NCBI RefSeq assembly: GCF_900095025.1
Contig: NZ_FMBK01000010.1
Coordinates: forward strand, 1 to 64,000
Direction: 5' to 3'
DNA from: Acinetobacter albensis
GTDB lineage: Bacteria > Pseudomonadota > Gammaproteobacteria > Pseudomonadales > Moraxellaceae
DNA: 64,000 bases
A program made the position numbers and the translations under genes. Position 1 is the stretch's first letter. Each line of letters begins with the position of its first letter. This document shows, in pieces, positions 57,068 to 64,000 of this stretch. Below the pieces are notes generated by a model. It was not told the DNA's origin. It ran no database searches and worked only from the letters and a program-made list of their open reading frames with translations.

Positions 57068-57927
57068 TGCAAGAATTTCTGGATTATCTGATCAACACTC
57101 CAACTGCACTTTATTTGATCGTTGGGCTTTTGAGCCTATGTATTGGTAGCTTTTTGAATGTCGTGATTTATCGCACCCCGAAAATGATGGAACAAGAATG
57201 GCGTAGCGACTGCCAATTTTTACTTCATCCAGAACAACCCATGATTGATGAGACTAAAATTACTCTCAGCAAACCAAATTCAACTTGCCCAAAGTGTCAA
57301 AGTCCCATTCGCTGGTATCAAAATATTCCGGTTATTAGCTGGTTAATACTTCGTGGTCAATGTGGTTCATGCCAAAATCCCATCAGTATTCGTTATCCTT
57401 TTATTGAATTATTAACAGCCGTCTCTTCGTTGGTGGTTGTGGCTGTCTTTGGTCCAACCTTACAGATGCTTTTTGGCTTGTTGTTGACATGGATTTTAAT
57501 CGCCCTCACCTTTATTGATTTTGATACTCAACTTTTACCTGATCGTTATACTTTAACCTTGGCAGCACTGGGCTTAGGAATAAACAGCTATGCGATTTAC
57601 ACTTCTCCAACCGCTGCTATTTGGGGCTATATCATTGGCTTCTTATGTCTTTGGATTGTGTATTACCTGTTCAAAATTATTACAGGCAAAGAAGGTATGG
57701 GTTATGGAGACTTTAAGTTACTGGCTGCGTTAGGTGCATGGATGGGCCCTTTAATGCTGCCATTAATCGTGCTGCTTTCTTCAATGGTGGGTGCAATTAT
57801 TGGCATTATTCTGCTTAAGATCCGTAAAGAGAATCAACCTTTTGCTTTCGGCCCTTATATAGCCATTGCTGGCTGGATTGCCTTTCTCTGGGGTGAACAG
57901 ATTATGAAAATTTATTTAGGACAATAA
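57067..57927 (+). CDS. pilD: Prepilin peptidase/N-methyltransferase PilD
   Basis: A 286-residue integral-membrane aspartyl protease that cleaves and N-methylates prepilins and probably the T2SS pseudopilins such as GspG. The cytoplasmic zinc cluster is CPKCQSPIRW and CGSCQNPIS (about 77-103), and the two catalytic aspartates lie in FIDFDTQLLPD (about 152-161) and GMGYGDFKLL (about 212-221, GxGD). It overlaps pilC and is followed after 13 bases by coaE. Confidence 0.95.
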   Translation: MQEFLDYLINTPTALYLIVGLLSLCIGSFLNVVIYRTPKMMEQEWRSDCQFLLHPEQPMIDETKITLSKPNSTCPKCQSPIRWYQNIPVISWLILRGQCGSCQNPISIRYPFIELLTAVSSLVVVAVFGPTLQMLFGLLLTWILIALTFIDFDTQLLPDRYTLTLAALGLGINSYAIYTSPTAAIWGYIIGFLCLWIVYYLFKIITGKEGMGYGDFKLLAALGAWMGPLMLPLIVLLSSMVGAIIGIILLKIRKENQPFAFGPYIAIAGWIAFLWGEQIMKIYLGQ

Positions 57928-57940
57928 TTTAGGCATAAAT

Positions 57941-58531
57941 ATGACCTTTATCTTGGGTTTGACTGGCGGTATTGGTAGTGGAAAATCAGCTGCCAGCAAA
58001 TGGTTTGAAAACCAAGGCATTACTGTGGTCGATGCCGATATTGTGGCACGTGAAATTGTTGAAAAAGGACAACCCGCTTTACAAAAAATTCAGCATGCTT
58101 TTGGTGATTGGGTAATTCTAGACACTGGTGAACTTGATCGTCAGGCTTTGCGTGCACACATTTTTAAAGATCCAGATGCTCGACGCTTATTAGAAAGTAT
58201 TACCCATCCCGCGATCCGTCAGTCCATCATTCAACAGTTACACGCTGCAACCAGTCCTTATGTGATTTTGGTTTCACCACTCCTGTTTGAAACCAACCAA
58301 CACCTATTAACCCAGCATACTTTATTGATTGATGCTTCAGAAGAATTGCAAATTCAGCGCGCGAGTCAACGAGATGGTCAATCGATTGAGCAAATTCGAC
58401 AGATTATAAAAGCACAAATGCTGAGGCACAAAAAACAAGAATTGGCAGATGATATTGTGCTCAATGATGGTCAGCTTGAACATTTATATCAACATTTACA
58501 GCCTTTGCATCAAGACTATTTAAAACGGTAA
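57941..58531 (+). CDS. coaE: Dephospho-CoA kinase
   Basis: A 196-residue kinase for the last step of CoA synthesis. The P-loop GLTGGIGSGKSAASKWF is at about residues 6-22, with VVDADIVAREIV following and the CoA-domain segment THPAIRQSI. It ends the pilB-pilC-pilD-coaE operon, an arrangement common in gammaproteobacteria. Confidence 0.95.
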   Translation: MTFILGLTGGIGSGKSAASKWFENQGITVVDADIVAREIVEKGQPALQKIQHAFGDWVILDTGELDRQALRAHIFKDPDARRLLESITHPAIRQSIIQQLHAATSPYVILVSPLLFETNQHLLTQHTLLIDASEELQIQRASQRDGQSIEQIRQIIKAQMLRHKKQELADDIVLNDGQLEHLYQHLQPLHQDYLKR

Positions 58532-58547
58532 ACGTAAAAGATACAGT

Positions 58548-59468
58548 CTATTTAAGTTGTTCTTTTTGTTGTTTGATTTTTTGTTGCAAGCTATCTTTGT
58601 GCATGAACCAACGCCATGGCTGCAACGCCCCCACAGCCATACCGATTAAACCACAAATAATGGCACGGCTTAAAGGTTCATTTAATAAAGGAACGGCAAG
58701 AATAGCAGCAATAAACGGTGCCAGCGTAACAATGCTGCCCGTTTTAAAAGCCCCAAGTCTTTTAATTGCTTCAACATATGCCAATGTTGCAATCATCACT
58801 ACAAAGATCCCATGAAAAATCACTTGCAACACTAAATGTAGAGGTTGTGGTTCAGTTAAATTTTTGGGTAAAAATACCAAATAGATTGGAACATAAATCA
58901 GGGCAGACCAAATGGCGACACTGGTCATAGCGTGCCAAGCAGAAAGTTTCCACTGCCGCAGCAATACCGTAAAAATACCCCACCAAATCGCACTGAAGAA
59001 AAATAGCATATCTCCAAAACCAAAAGCGATTCCCGTTTCTTGATACATCAAGAAACTCATTATGCCAATTGCAGCAAGCATAATCATCAGACTGATCCAA
59101 GTGTGTCGATCAAACGGCTCTTTAAACAGCAGGAATCCAGCAACGGCAGTACACAGAGGAATACAGCCATTTAAGAAAATAGCCGCATGTGCAGCAGGCA
59201 CATAATGAAATGCAGAGTATGACGTTAGACAATATCCAACGCCGCCAATCATCGCCAAAAGAAAAGGCCGTTTTTTCCATAAAAAAGCAGTGTCTTTTTT
59301 ATAAATCAAAATGGGCATTAAAATACAGAAGGCTAAGGCAAAACGTAAAGCTGTGATGTCCCAAGCACTAATCCCCCACTGCGCATTCAAACGCGAGGTG
59401 ATGGTAAATCCTCCCCAAATACACATGGTAATTGCGACAAATACATAACCTTGAGAACGGGGAGACAT
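58548..59468 (-). CDS. EamA-family (DMT) transporter
   Basis: A 306-residue inner-membrane protein with ten predicted helices in two EamA repeats (about 8-140 and 150-290), typical of the drug/metabolite transporter superfamily. The C-terminal 15 residues are Lys/Gln-rich. Substrate unknown; family members export amino acids or metabolites. It is convergent with coaE and is the last gene of a minus-strand run starting at ppnP, though a terminator separates rlmB from ppnP. Confidence 0.85.
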   Translation of the reverse strand: MSPRSQGYVFVAITMCIWGGFTITSRLNAQWGISAWDITALRFALAFCILMPILIYKKDTAFLWKKRPFLLAMIGGVGYCLTSYSAFHYVPAAHAAIFLNGCIPLCTAVAGFLLFKEPFDRHTWISLMIMLAAIGIMSFLMYQETGIAFGFGDMLFFFSAIWWGIFTVLLRQWKLSAWHAMTSVAIWSALIYVPIYLVFLPKNLTEPQPLHLVLQVIFHGIFVVMIATLAYVEAIKRLGAFKTGSIVTLAPFIAAILAVPLLNEPLSRAIICGLIGMAVGALQPWRWFMHKDSLQQKIKQQKEQLK

Positions 59469-59505
59469 AGCAAAACAACTTTGGTGTTAAAAAGAATAAA
59501 AATAT

Positions 59506-60255
59506 TTATACGTTACGCTGACGACACGCTTCATATAAAGCCATACCTGTTGCGACACTCACATTTAAACTTTGCAAATTTCCTGCCATTGGAATAAATA
59601 CAGTTTGATCACACTGTGACTGAGTAATCGGACGTAAACCAGTGTCTTCAGCACCCATCACAATACAAATACCCGTCCCAGTAAAATCAAATTCTTGCAC
59701 AGGGAGTGCTTTTTCATCCAGCATGGTACCCACTACGCGTACATTAAATTCATCTTTAATATTACCTAAAGTACGAGCCAAATTGGTCACTTGAATAAAT
59801 TTGACTTTTTCTGCACCACCAGCAGCAATTTTACGTGCTGTTGGGGTTAAGCTCGCAGAGCGATCACGCGATACAATTACCGCTTCGACGCCCATGGCCG
59901 CTGCTGTACGAATACAAGCACCCAAATTATGTGGGTCTGTGACTTGATCAAGAGCCAGCAAAAGTGCTTGCGGATTTTGATTGAGTAAATCTTGTAAGTC
60001 TTGTTCATTCAACGTCGGATGTGGACGCACAGCAGCAACAACACCTTGATGAAAGGGCTGACCTGCCAATTTTTCTAATTTTTCACGACTGGCTTGCTGC
60101 ACACTAATCCCAAATGGGTCAGCCAAAGCCAGTACATTTTTCAAACGCTGATCGTCACGACCTTTTAAGGTAAATAATGTCAGTACACGCTCTGGCTCAA
60201 GCTCAAGTAATGACTCCACTGAATGAACGCCATAAAAATATTCTGTTTTTGCCAT
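59506..60255 (-). CDS. rlmB: 23S rRNA (guanosine-2251-2'-O)-methyltransferase RlmB
   Basis: A 249-residue SPOUT methyltransferase that modifies G2251 in the peptidyl-transferase P-loop. It has an N-terminal substrate-binding domain (about 1-75) and a C-terminal SPOUT domain with motif 1 LDQVTDPHNLGACIRTA (about 104-120), motif 2 VMGAEDTGLRPI and motif 3 IPMAGNLQSLNVSVATGMALYE (core NLQSLNVSVATGMALYE). Length matches E. coli RlmB (243). Confidence 0.95.
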   Translation of the reverse strand: MAKTEYFYGVHSVESLLELEPERVLTLFTLKGRDDQRLKNVLALADPFGISVQQASREKLEKLAGQPFHQGVVAAVRPHPTLNEQDLQDLLNQNPQALLLALDQVTDPHNLGACIRTAAAMGVEAVIVSRDRSASLTPTARKIAAGGAEKVKFIQVTNLARTLGNIKDEFNVRVVGTMLDEKALPVQEFDFTGTGICIVMGAEDTGLRPITQSQCDQTVFIPMAGNLQSLNVSVATGMALYEACRQRNV

Positions 60256-60296
60256 GAACGGCCTCTAAAAAATGTGAGTATGATGCAAAAAAGAAA

Positions 60297-60324
60297 AATC
60301 CTGCAAAGCTAACTTTACAGGATT
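60297..60324 (-). terminator. Terminator of ppnP
   Basis: A 12-pair stem (60297-60308 with 60313-60324; one pair is G-U only on the minus-strand RNA) and a four-base loop, then TTTTCTTTTTT on the minus strand. Confidence 0.85.
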
Positions 60325-60386
60325 GATGCTTAAATCTAGTTTAACTGATTCAGACTAAAATTTCTTTGCCTGAATACAGGTGATGC

Positions 60387-60710
60387 TTAGCCTTCTAAGT
60401 GACACACATAGTCGAGCACGTCATCGGTCTCAATTCTAAAACGGCTATTGCCTGGTACATAAAAAGATTGGCCGGCACGAAATAATTCACTTTCGGTACT
60501 ATCTGCAATATGGACGCGACATTCTCCTGAAATAACTTCCATACGTTCAGGCACATGTGTTTCAAAAGTAAGTGCTTGTTCCGTTGGTAAAATTACCCCT
60601 AAAGTTTTTTTAGTGCCATCTTCAAATTGAACGGTATGACTAATACATAATCCACCGAAATATACATTCGATTTTTTGATAACAGACACGTGATCAAACT
60701 GATTTGACAT
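60387..60710 (-). CDS. ppnP: Pyrimidine/purine nucleoside phosphorylase PpnP
   Basis: A 107-residue cupin-fold enzyme of the YaiE/DUF1255 family that phosphorolyses nucleosides. Family segments [28 protein letters not shown] (core [20 protein letters not shown]) and [12 protein letters not shown] are clear. The ATG at 60710 has GGAGAATAC upstream; an eight-residue longer reading is less likely. It is monocistronic, with its own terminator. Confidence 0.92.
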   Translation of the reverse strand: MSNQFDHVSVIKKSNVYFGGLCISHTVQFEDGTKKTLGVILPTEQALTFETHVPERMEVISGECRVHIADSTESELFRAGQSFYVPGNSRFRIETDDVLDYVCHLEG

Positions 60711-61134
60711 GCGTATTCTCCAGATAATGCGCATTTATATTTTTTAACGGATGTAGTTTAAAGCCGAGCATTCAACTAATCAATCAATCTTGCATAAACT
60801 TAAATGAATATTTAGTGAATATTTGATATTTTTTTTGTAGTCACATTTAAAAAAAGAATAATCAGATAAACATTATAAAAGAATGATCTGATACAAGGCT
60901 GATGAGTTTTTACACTGGTGTTGAACGGACATTGAATATTTTTCTAAGCATTTTCTTCAATTTATGTTTATATAACTTAATATCACGTTTCTTCAAACAT
61001 AGATCGGTTCATCTGTAGGATGAAACTCAGGTAAAATAGTGTGGTTTTACGTCATCTTAAAATAAAAGCTGTCTTGTGACTTAAACCAAATTTCACTATC
61101 TTAGATTTAAACTTTTCGCAGCTCGGATGCGTTT
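60711..61134. other. AT-rich region between ppnP and recN
   Basis: About 420 bases, no supported gene. It must hold the divergent promoters of ppnP and recN. I see no palindromic CTG-N10-CAG LexA box before recN; Acinetobacter lacks LexA, so DNA-damage control, if any, uses another signal. Confidence 0.5.
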
Positions 61135-62796
61135 ATGCTGACTCACTTAACTCTGATTAATTTTGCTTTAGCTGACCATTTAGCTATTGATATTGAACAA
61201 GGTTTCAATGTCTTAACGGGCGAAACTGGCGCAGGTAAATCGCTTTTACTGGATGCACTTTCGGCCTGTTTAGGCGAACGAACAGACACCAATTATGTGC
61301 GTTTTGGAACAGATAAAGCGGATGTCACCGCTGTTTTTAGCTATCAAGATAAAAGTGCAGAAGCTGAATGGCTTAAAGCACATGAGTTGGATGATGAGTC
61401 TGGAGAAATCCATTTAAGACGCGTTATTTTTGCAACAGGTCGCAGCAAAGCATGGATTAACGGTCGTCCGAGCAGCTTATCTGAACTGAAAGAAATTGGT
61501 CGTTTATTGGTACAACTCTATAGTCAGCACAGTCAACAACAATTACTTGAACCCCCCTACCCAAAACACTGGCTAGATCGTTACAGCAATTTTTATGAGC
61601 CTGCACAGGATGTACGTCATGCTTATAGCACGTGGCAAAAATATATTCGTCAGCATCAAGCGGCTTTAGATGCACAGGCCACGCGTAAACAGCGGATCGA
61701 AAGCTTAGAATTACAGCTCGAAGAACTCGAAGAAATTACCTCAATTGACTATAAAGAGATTGAACAAGAGTTTGATCGCTTAAGTCATCATGAACATATC
61801 ATGCAAGATTGTAGTTATAGCCTAACGGTCTTGGATGAAGCTGAACAGAATTTGATCCAAGAATTGGCCTCAGTTATTCGTCGTTTAGAATCACATGCGG
61901 GGCGCAGTGAGCAATTGGCAGAAATTTATAATTCACTTTTAAATGCACAAAGTGAAATGGATGATGCCACAGCAAACTTGCGTCAATTTATTGATCGTCA
62001 AAGTTTTGACCCTGAACGCATGGATCTCCTGAATTCACAGCTTGAAATTTTCCATCGTTTGGCCCGTAAATATCGGACTCAACCCGAACATCTTCAACAA
62101 GATTATTTGAATTGGCAAACAGAGCTTGAGCAGCTGCATCAACTTGAAAACCCTGAAACTTTGGCTGAACAAGTTGATTTGTCTTATCAAACATTTTTAA
62201 ATAAAGCACAATATCTTGATCAAATTCGTCGTGAAGCGGCTTTGCCTTTAGCAAAACACTTGACCGAACAAGTTAAACAACTGGCTTTGCCTGAAGCTTA
62301 TTTTGAATTTAAATTTGAACCTTTAGAGCAAGCTTCAGCGGAAGGCCTGAGTTTTATTCAACTGTTGTTCACAGCCAATAAAGGTATGCCTGCACAACCG
62401 TTAGCACGTGTTGCATCGGGAGGTGAACTTTCACGAATTGCTTTGGTCATGCAAGTCATGAATGCTGAAAAAACAGAATCTGAAGTTTTAGTGTTTGATG
62501 AAATTGATGTTGGTATCAGTGGTGGTACAGCTGAAATGGTGGGACGTTTACTGGCAGATTTGGCACAACATGTTCAAATTTTATGTATTACCCATCAGGC
62601 ACAAGTTGCGGCGCAATCTGATCAACACTTATTGGTAAAAAAACGACAAACAGACCCTGCCAGCAGTACCATTATCAGTCTTGCGGAAGAACAGCGTATT
62701 GATGAATTAGCGCGGATGACAGGTGGCATGGAAATTAACGACACCACTTTACAACATGCTAAACAATTACGACAGCTCAAGTTTCAGCAGGTATAA
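61135..62796 (+). CDS. recN: DNA repair protein RecN
   Basis: A 553-residue SMC-like ATPase for double-strand break repair. It has an N-terminal Walker A LTGETGAGKSLLLDAL (about 28-43), long coiled-coil arms (about 150-370), ABC signature VASGGELSRIALV (about 424-436) and Walker B VLVFDEIDVGISGGTAE (core VFDEIDVGISGGTAE). Length matches the family (about 553). No clear ribosome site precedes the ATG. Confidence 0.96.
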   Translation: MLTHLTLINFALADHLAIDIEQGFNVLTGETGAGKSLLLDALSACLGERTDTNYVRFGTDKADVTAVFSYQDKSAEAEWLKAHELDDESGEIHLRRVIFATGRSKAWINGRPSSLSELKEIGRLLVQLYSQHSQQQLLEPPYPKHWLDRYSNFYEPAQDVRHAYSTWQKYIRQHQAALDAQATRKQRIESLELQLEELEEITSIDYKEIEQEFDRLSHHEHIMQDCSYSLTVLDEAEQNLIQELASVIRRLESHAGRSEQLAEIYNSLLNAQSEMDDATANLRQFIDRQSFDPERMDLLNSQLEIFHRLARKYRTQPEHLQQDYLNWQTELEQLHQLENPETLAEQVDLSYQTFLNKAQYLDQIRREAALPLAKHLTEQVKQLALPEAYFEFKFEPLEQASAEGLSFIQLLFTANKGMPAQPLARVASGGELSRIALVMQVMNAEKTESEVLVFDEIDVGISGGTAEMVGRLLADLAQHVQILCITHQAQVAAQSDQHLLVKKRQTDPASSTIISLAEEQRIDELARMTGGMEINDTTLQHAKQLRQLKFQQV

Positions 62797-62827
62797 AATT
62801 GTGATGTAAATCATAAAAAAGCATTGG

Positions 62828-62846
62828 CTAAACTGAATTAGTTTAG
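62828..62846 (+). terminator. Weak hairpin after recN
   Basis: CTAAACT, loop GAATT, AGTTTAG, lacking a T-run. It could be a weak terminator between recN and yqgE; low confidence. Confidence 0.35.
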
Positions 62847-62912
62847 TAAGTTGGTGATAAGAAGAGAATGATTTATTGATTAGCAGTTTAATTTTTAAGG
62901 GGGAATGGCTAG

Positions 62913-63467
62913 ATGACTAAACAATATCTGACCCATCGCTGTTTAATTGCACCTCCTGACTTGGCTCATGATTTTTTTGCCAATACTGTCATATATTTGG
63001 CACGCCATGATGAAGATGGTGCTCAAGGCATTATTCTTAACCGCCCTTCTGATCTTTCCATTAAAGAATTATTAATTGATTTGGACATCGAAGCGGATAA
63101 TGTCAATCCTCATGCTGTATTACAAGGTGGCCCTTTACGGCCTGAAGCAGGATTTGTACTCCACACAGGTCAACCGACTTGGCATTCCTCGATTGCAATT
63201 GGGGATAATGTTTGTATCACTACATCTAAAGATATTTTAGATGCCATTGCACACAATGAAGGTGTTGGCCGTTATCAAATTGCGTTGGGTTATGCCAGTT
63301 GGGGCAAAAACCAGCTAGAACAAGAAATGTCACGTGGTGAATGGCTGATTTGCGATTCCGACATGGATCTTATTTTTAATCTGCCTTATGATGACCGCTG
63401 GGATGCAGCCTATAAAAAAATGGGTGTTGACCGTACTTGGCTTTCATCAGAGATTGGACATGCCTGA
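62913..63467 (+). CDS. YqgE/AlgH family protein (DUF179)
   Basis: A 184-residue protein of the YqgE/AlgH family, function not established. Family segments include [52 protein letters not shown] and [20 protein letters not shown] ribosome site sits nine bases before the ATG. Its last eight bases overlap the ruvX start, the usual yqgE-ruvX pairing. Confidence 0.92.
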   Translation: MTKQYLTHRCLIAPPDLAHDFFANTVIYLARHDEDGAQGIILNRPSDLSIKELLIDLDIEADNVNPHAVLQGGPLRPEAGFVLHTGQPTWHSSIAIGDNVCITTSKDILDAIAHNEGVGRYQIALGYASWGKNQLEQEMSRGEWLICDSDMDLIFNLPYDDRWDAAYKKMGVDRTWLSSEIGHA

Positions 63468-63903
63468 AATATCAACACCTCAGCTTATTATGGCATTTGA
63501 TTTTGGTACACAAAAAATGGGCATGGCCGTGGGCCAATCATTGATTGAAAGTGCCAGTCCACTGGCACTGTTTCCCATGAAAGATGGCATTCCAAACTGG
63601 GATGAATTACTCAAAATTGTTAAACAGCATCAACCTAACTTATTTTTAGTCGGTTTACCGCTGAATATGGATGACACTGAATCTGAACTGTCTACCCGTT
63701 CACGTAAATTTGCACGTCGCTTGCGTCATCAAACCAATATCGAAACCCTGATGGTGGATGAGCGCTTAACCACTCGTGAAGCACGTGATGAGTTAGAGCA
63801 CTATCAAGCTCAAGGTCGTGCTAAAAAACTGGCTGCTGACAGTATTGCAGCAGCACTTTTGATTTCAAGTTGGTATCGAAACCCTCAAGGCATAAGTCCT
63901 TAA
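63460..63903 (+). CDS. ruvX: Putative pre-16S rRNA nuclease (RuvX/YqgF)
   Basis: A 147-residue RNase H-fold protein, Holliday-junction resolvase-like, implicated in 16S rRNA 5' processing. Catalytic segments are [14 protein letters not shown] (Asp near residue 14), [14 protein letters not shown] and [13 protein letters not shown], with [11 protein letters not shown] near the end. The ATG at 63460 overlaps yqgE by eight bases; a longer frame from 63388 lies inside yqgE. The remaining ~100 bases to the window edge show no gene. Confidence 0.93.
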   Translation: MPEISTPQLIMAFDFGTQKMGMAVGQSLIESASPLALFPMKDGIPNWDELLKIVKQHQPNLFLVGLPLNMDDTESELSTRSRKFARRLRHQTNIETLMVDERLTTREARDELEHYQAQGRAKKLAADSIAAALLISSWYRNPQGISP

Positions 63904-64000
63904 TCTCTAAAATCTTGTGCTCAACCTTTACGTTAATAAACGAAATTGCAATACAGTGATTTAAAATGGCTTAAATTTGATTTGCCCTATCTAAAGCAAC

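Noticed and set aside
61022-61134. Possible LexA-type SOS box before recN
   Set aside because: No CTG-N10-CAG palindrome is visible, and Acinetobacter is known to lack LexA. Nothing resembling the UmuDAb site was seen.

Overview
The window is a low-GC (roughly 40%) gammaproteobacterial chromosome segment that looks like Acinetobacter. The evidence is gene content and order: a two-domain polyphosphate:AMP phosphotransferase of the kind described in Acinetobacter, type II secretion genes gspF/gspG away from any other gsp gene, a fused MrpA-MrpB antiporter subunit, recC-recB-recD together, and the block tpiA-secG-tRNA-Leu-tRNA-fMet-rimP-nusA-infB-rbfA. The genus call rests on my recognition of these proteins; no database search was run. 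I see no prophage, insertion sequence, CRISPR array, toxin-antitoxin pair or recognisable defence island. Almost everything is core chromosome.

Layout: 0.1-3 kb holds tusA (minus), then corC-lnt. From 3 to 5.4 kb come a small membrane protein, gspG and gspF (minus). From 5.5 to 13.9 kb run priA, a KefB/C-type antiporter, hslO, a GAF-GGDEF diguanylate cyclase, cbpA-cbpM and a YdcH-like protein (plus). From 14 to 18 kb lie corA, pnp and rpsO (minus). A cytoplasmic beta-lactamase-fold hydrolase (plus) follows, then a 690-base stretch containing a possible small RNA or mini-ORF, then recD-recB-recC (minus, 20.2-29.5 kb). From 29.6 to 40 kb are a DUF697-like protein, pap (minus), an unknown protein, ubiE-ubiJ-ubiB, a patatin-like lipase, hisIE and a UvrD/FBH1-like helicase. 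The Mrp cation/proton antiporter operon occupies 40.4-46.6 kb.

From 46.7 to 53.8 kb the minus strand carries the translation/transcription block tpiA, secG, tRNA-Leu(GAG), three identical initiator tRNAs, rimP, nusA, infB and rbfA. From 54.1 to 58.5 kb is pilB-pilC-pilD-coaE (type IV pilus assembly, with the prepilin peptidase that would also process GspG). The rest is an EamA transporter, rlmB, ppnP (all minus), recN, yqgE and ruvX.

Themes: DNA repair and restart (priA, recBCD, recN, a lone helicase, ruvX), RNA metabolism and translation initiation (pnp, rpsO, fMet tRNAs, infB, rbfA, nusA, rimP), ubiquinone synthesis, and pilus/T2SS machinery. I found no clear novel multi-gene system. The best leads are the structured stretch at 19.96-20.2 kb, the U1-U72 end of the three initiator tRNAs, the C-terminal tail on CorA, the N-terminal extension on UbiE, and a sharp palindrome upstream of the patatin gene.
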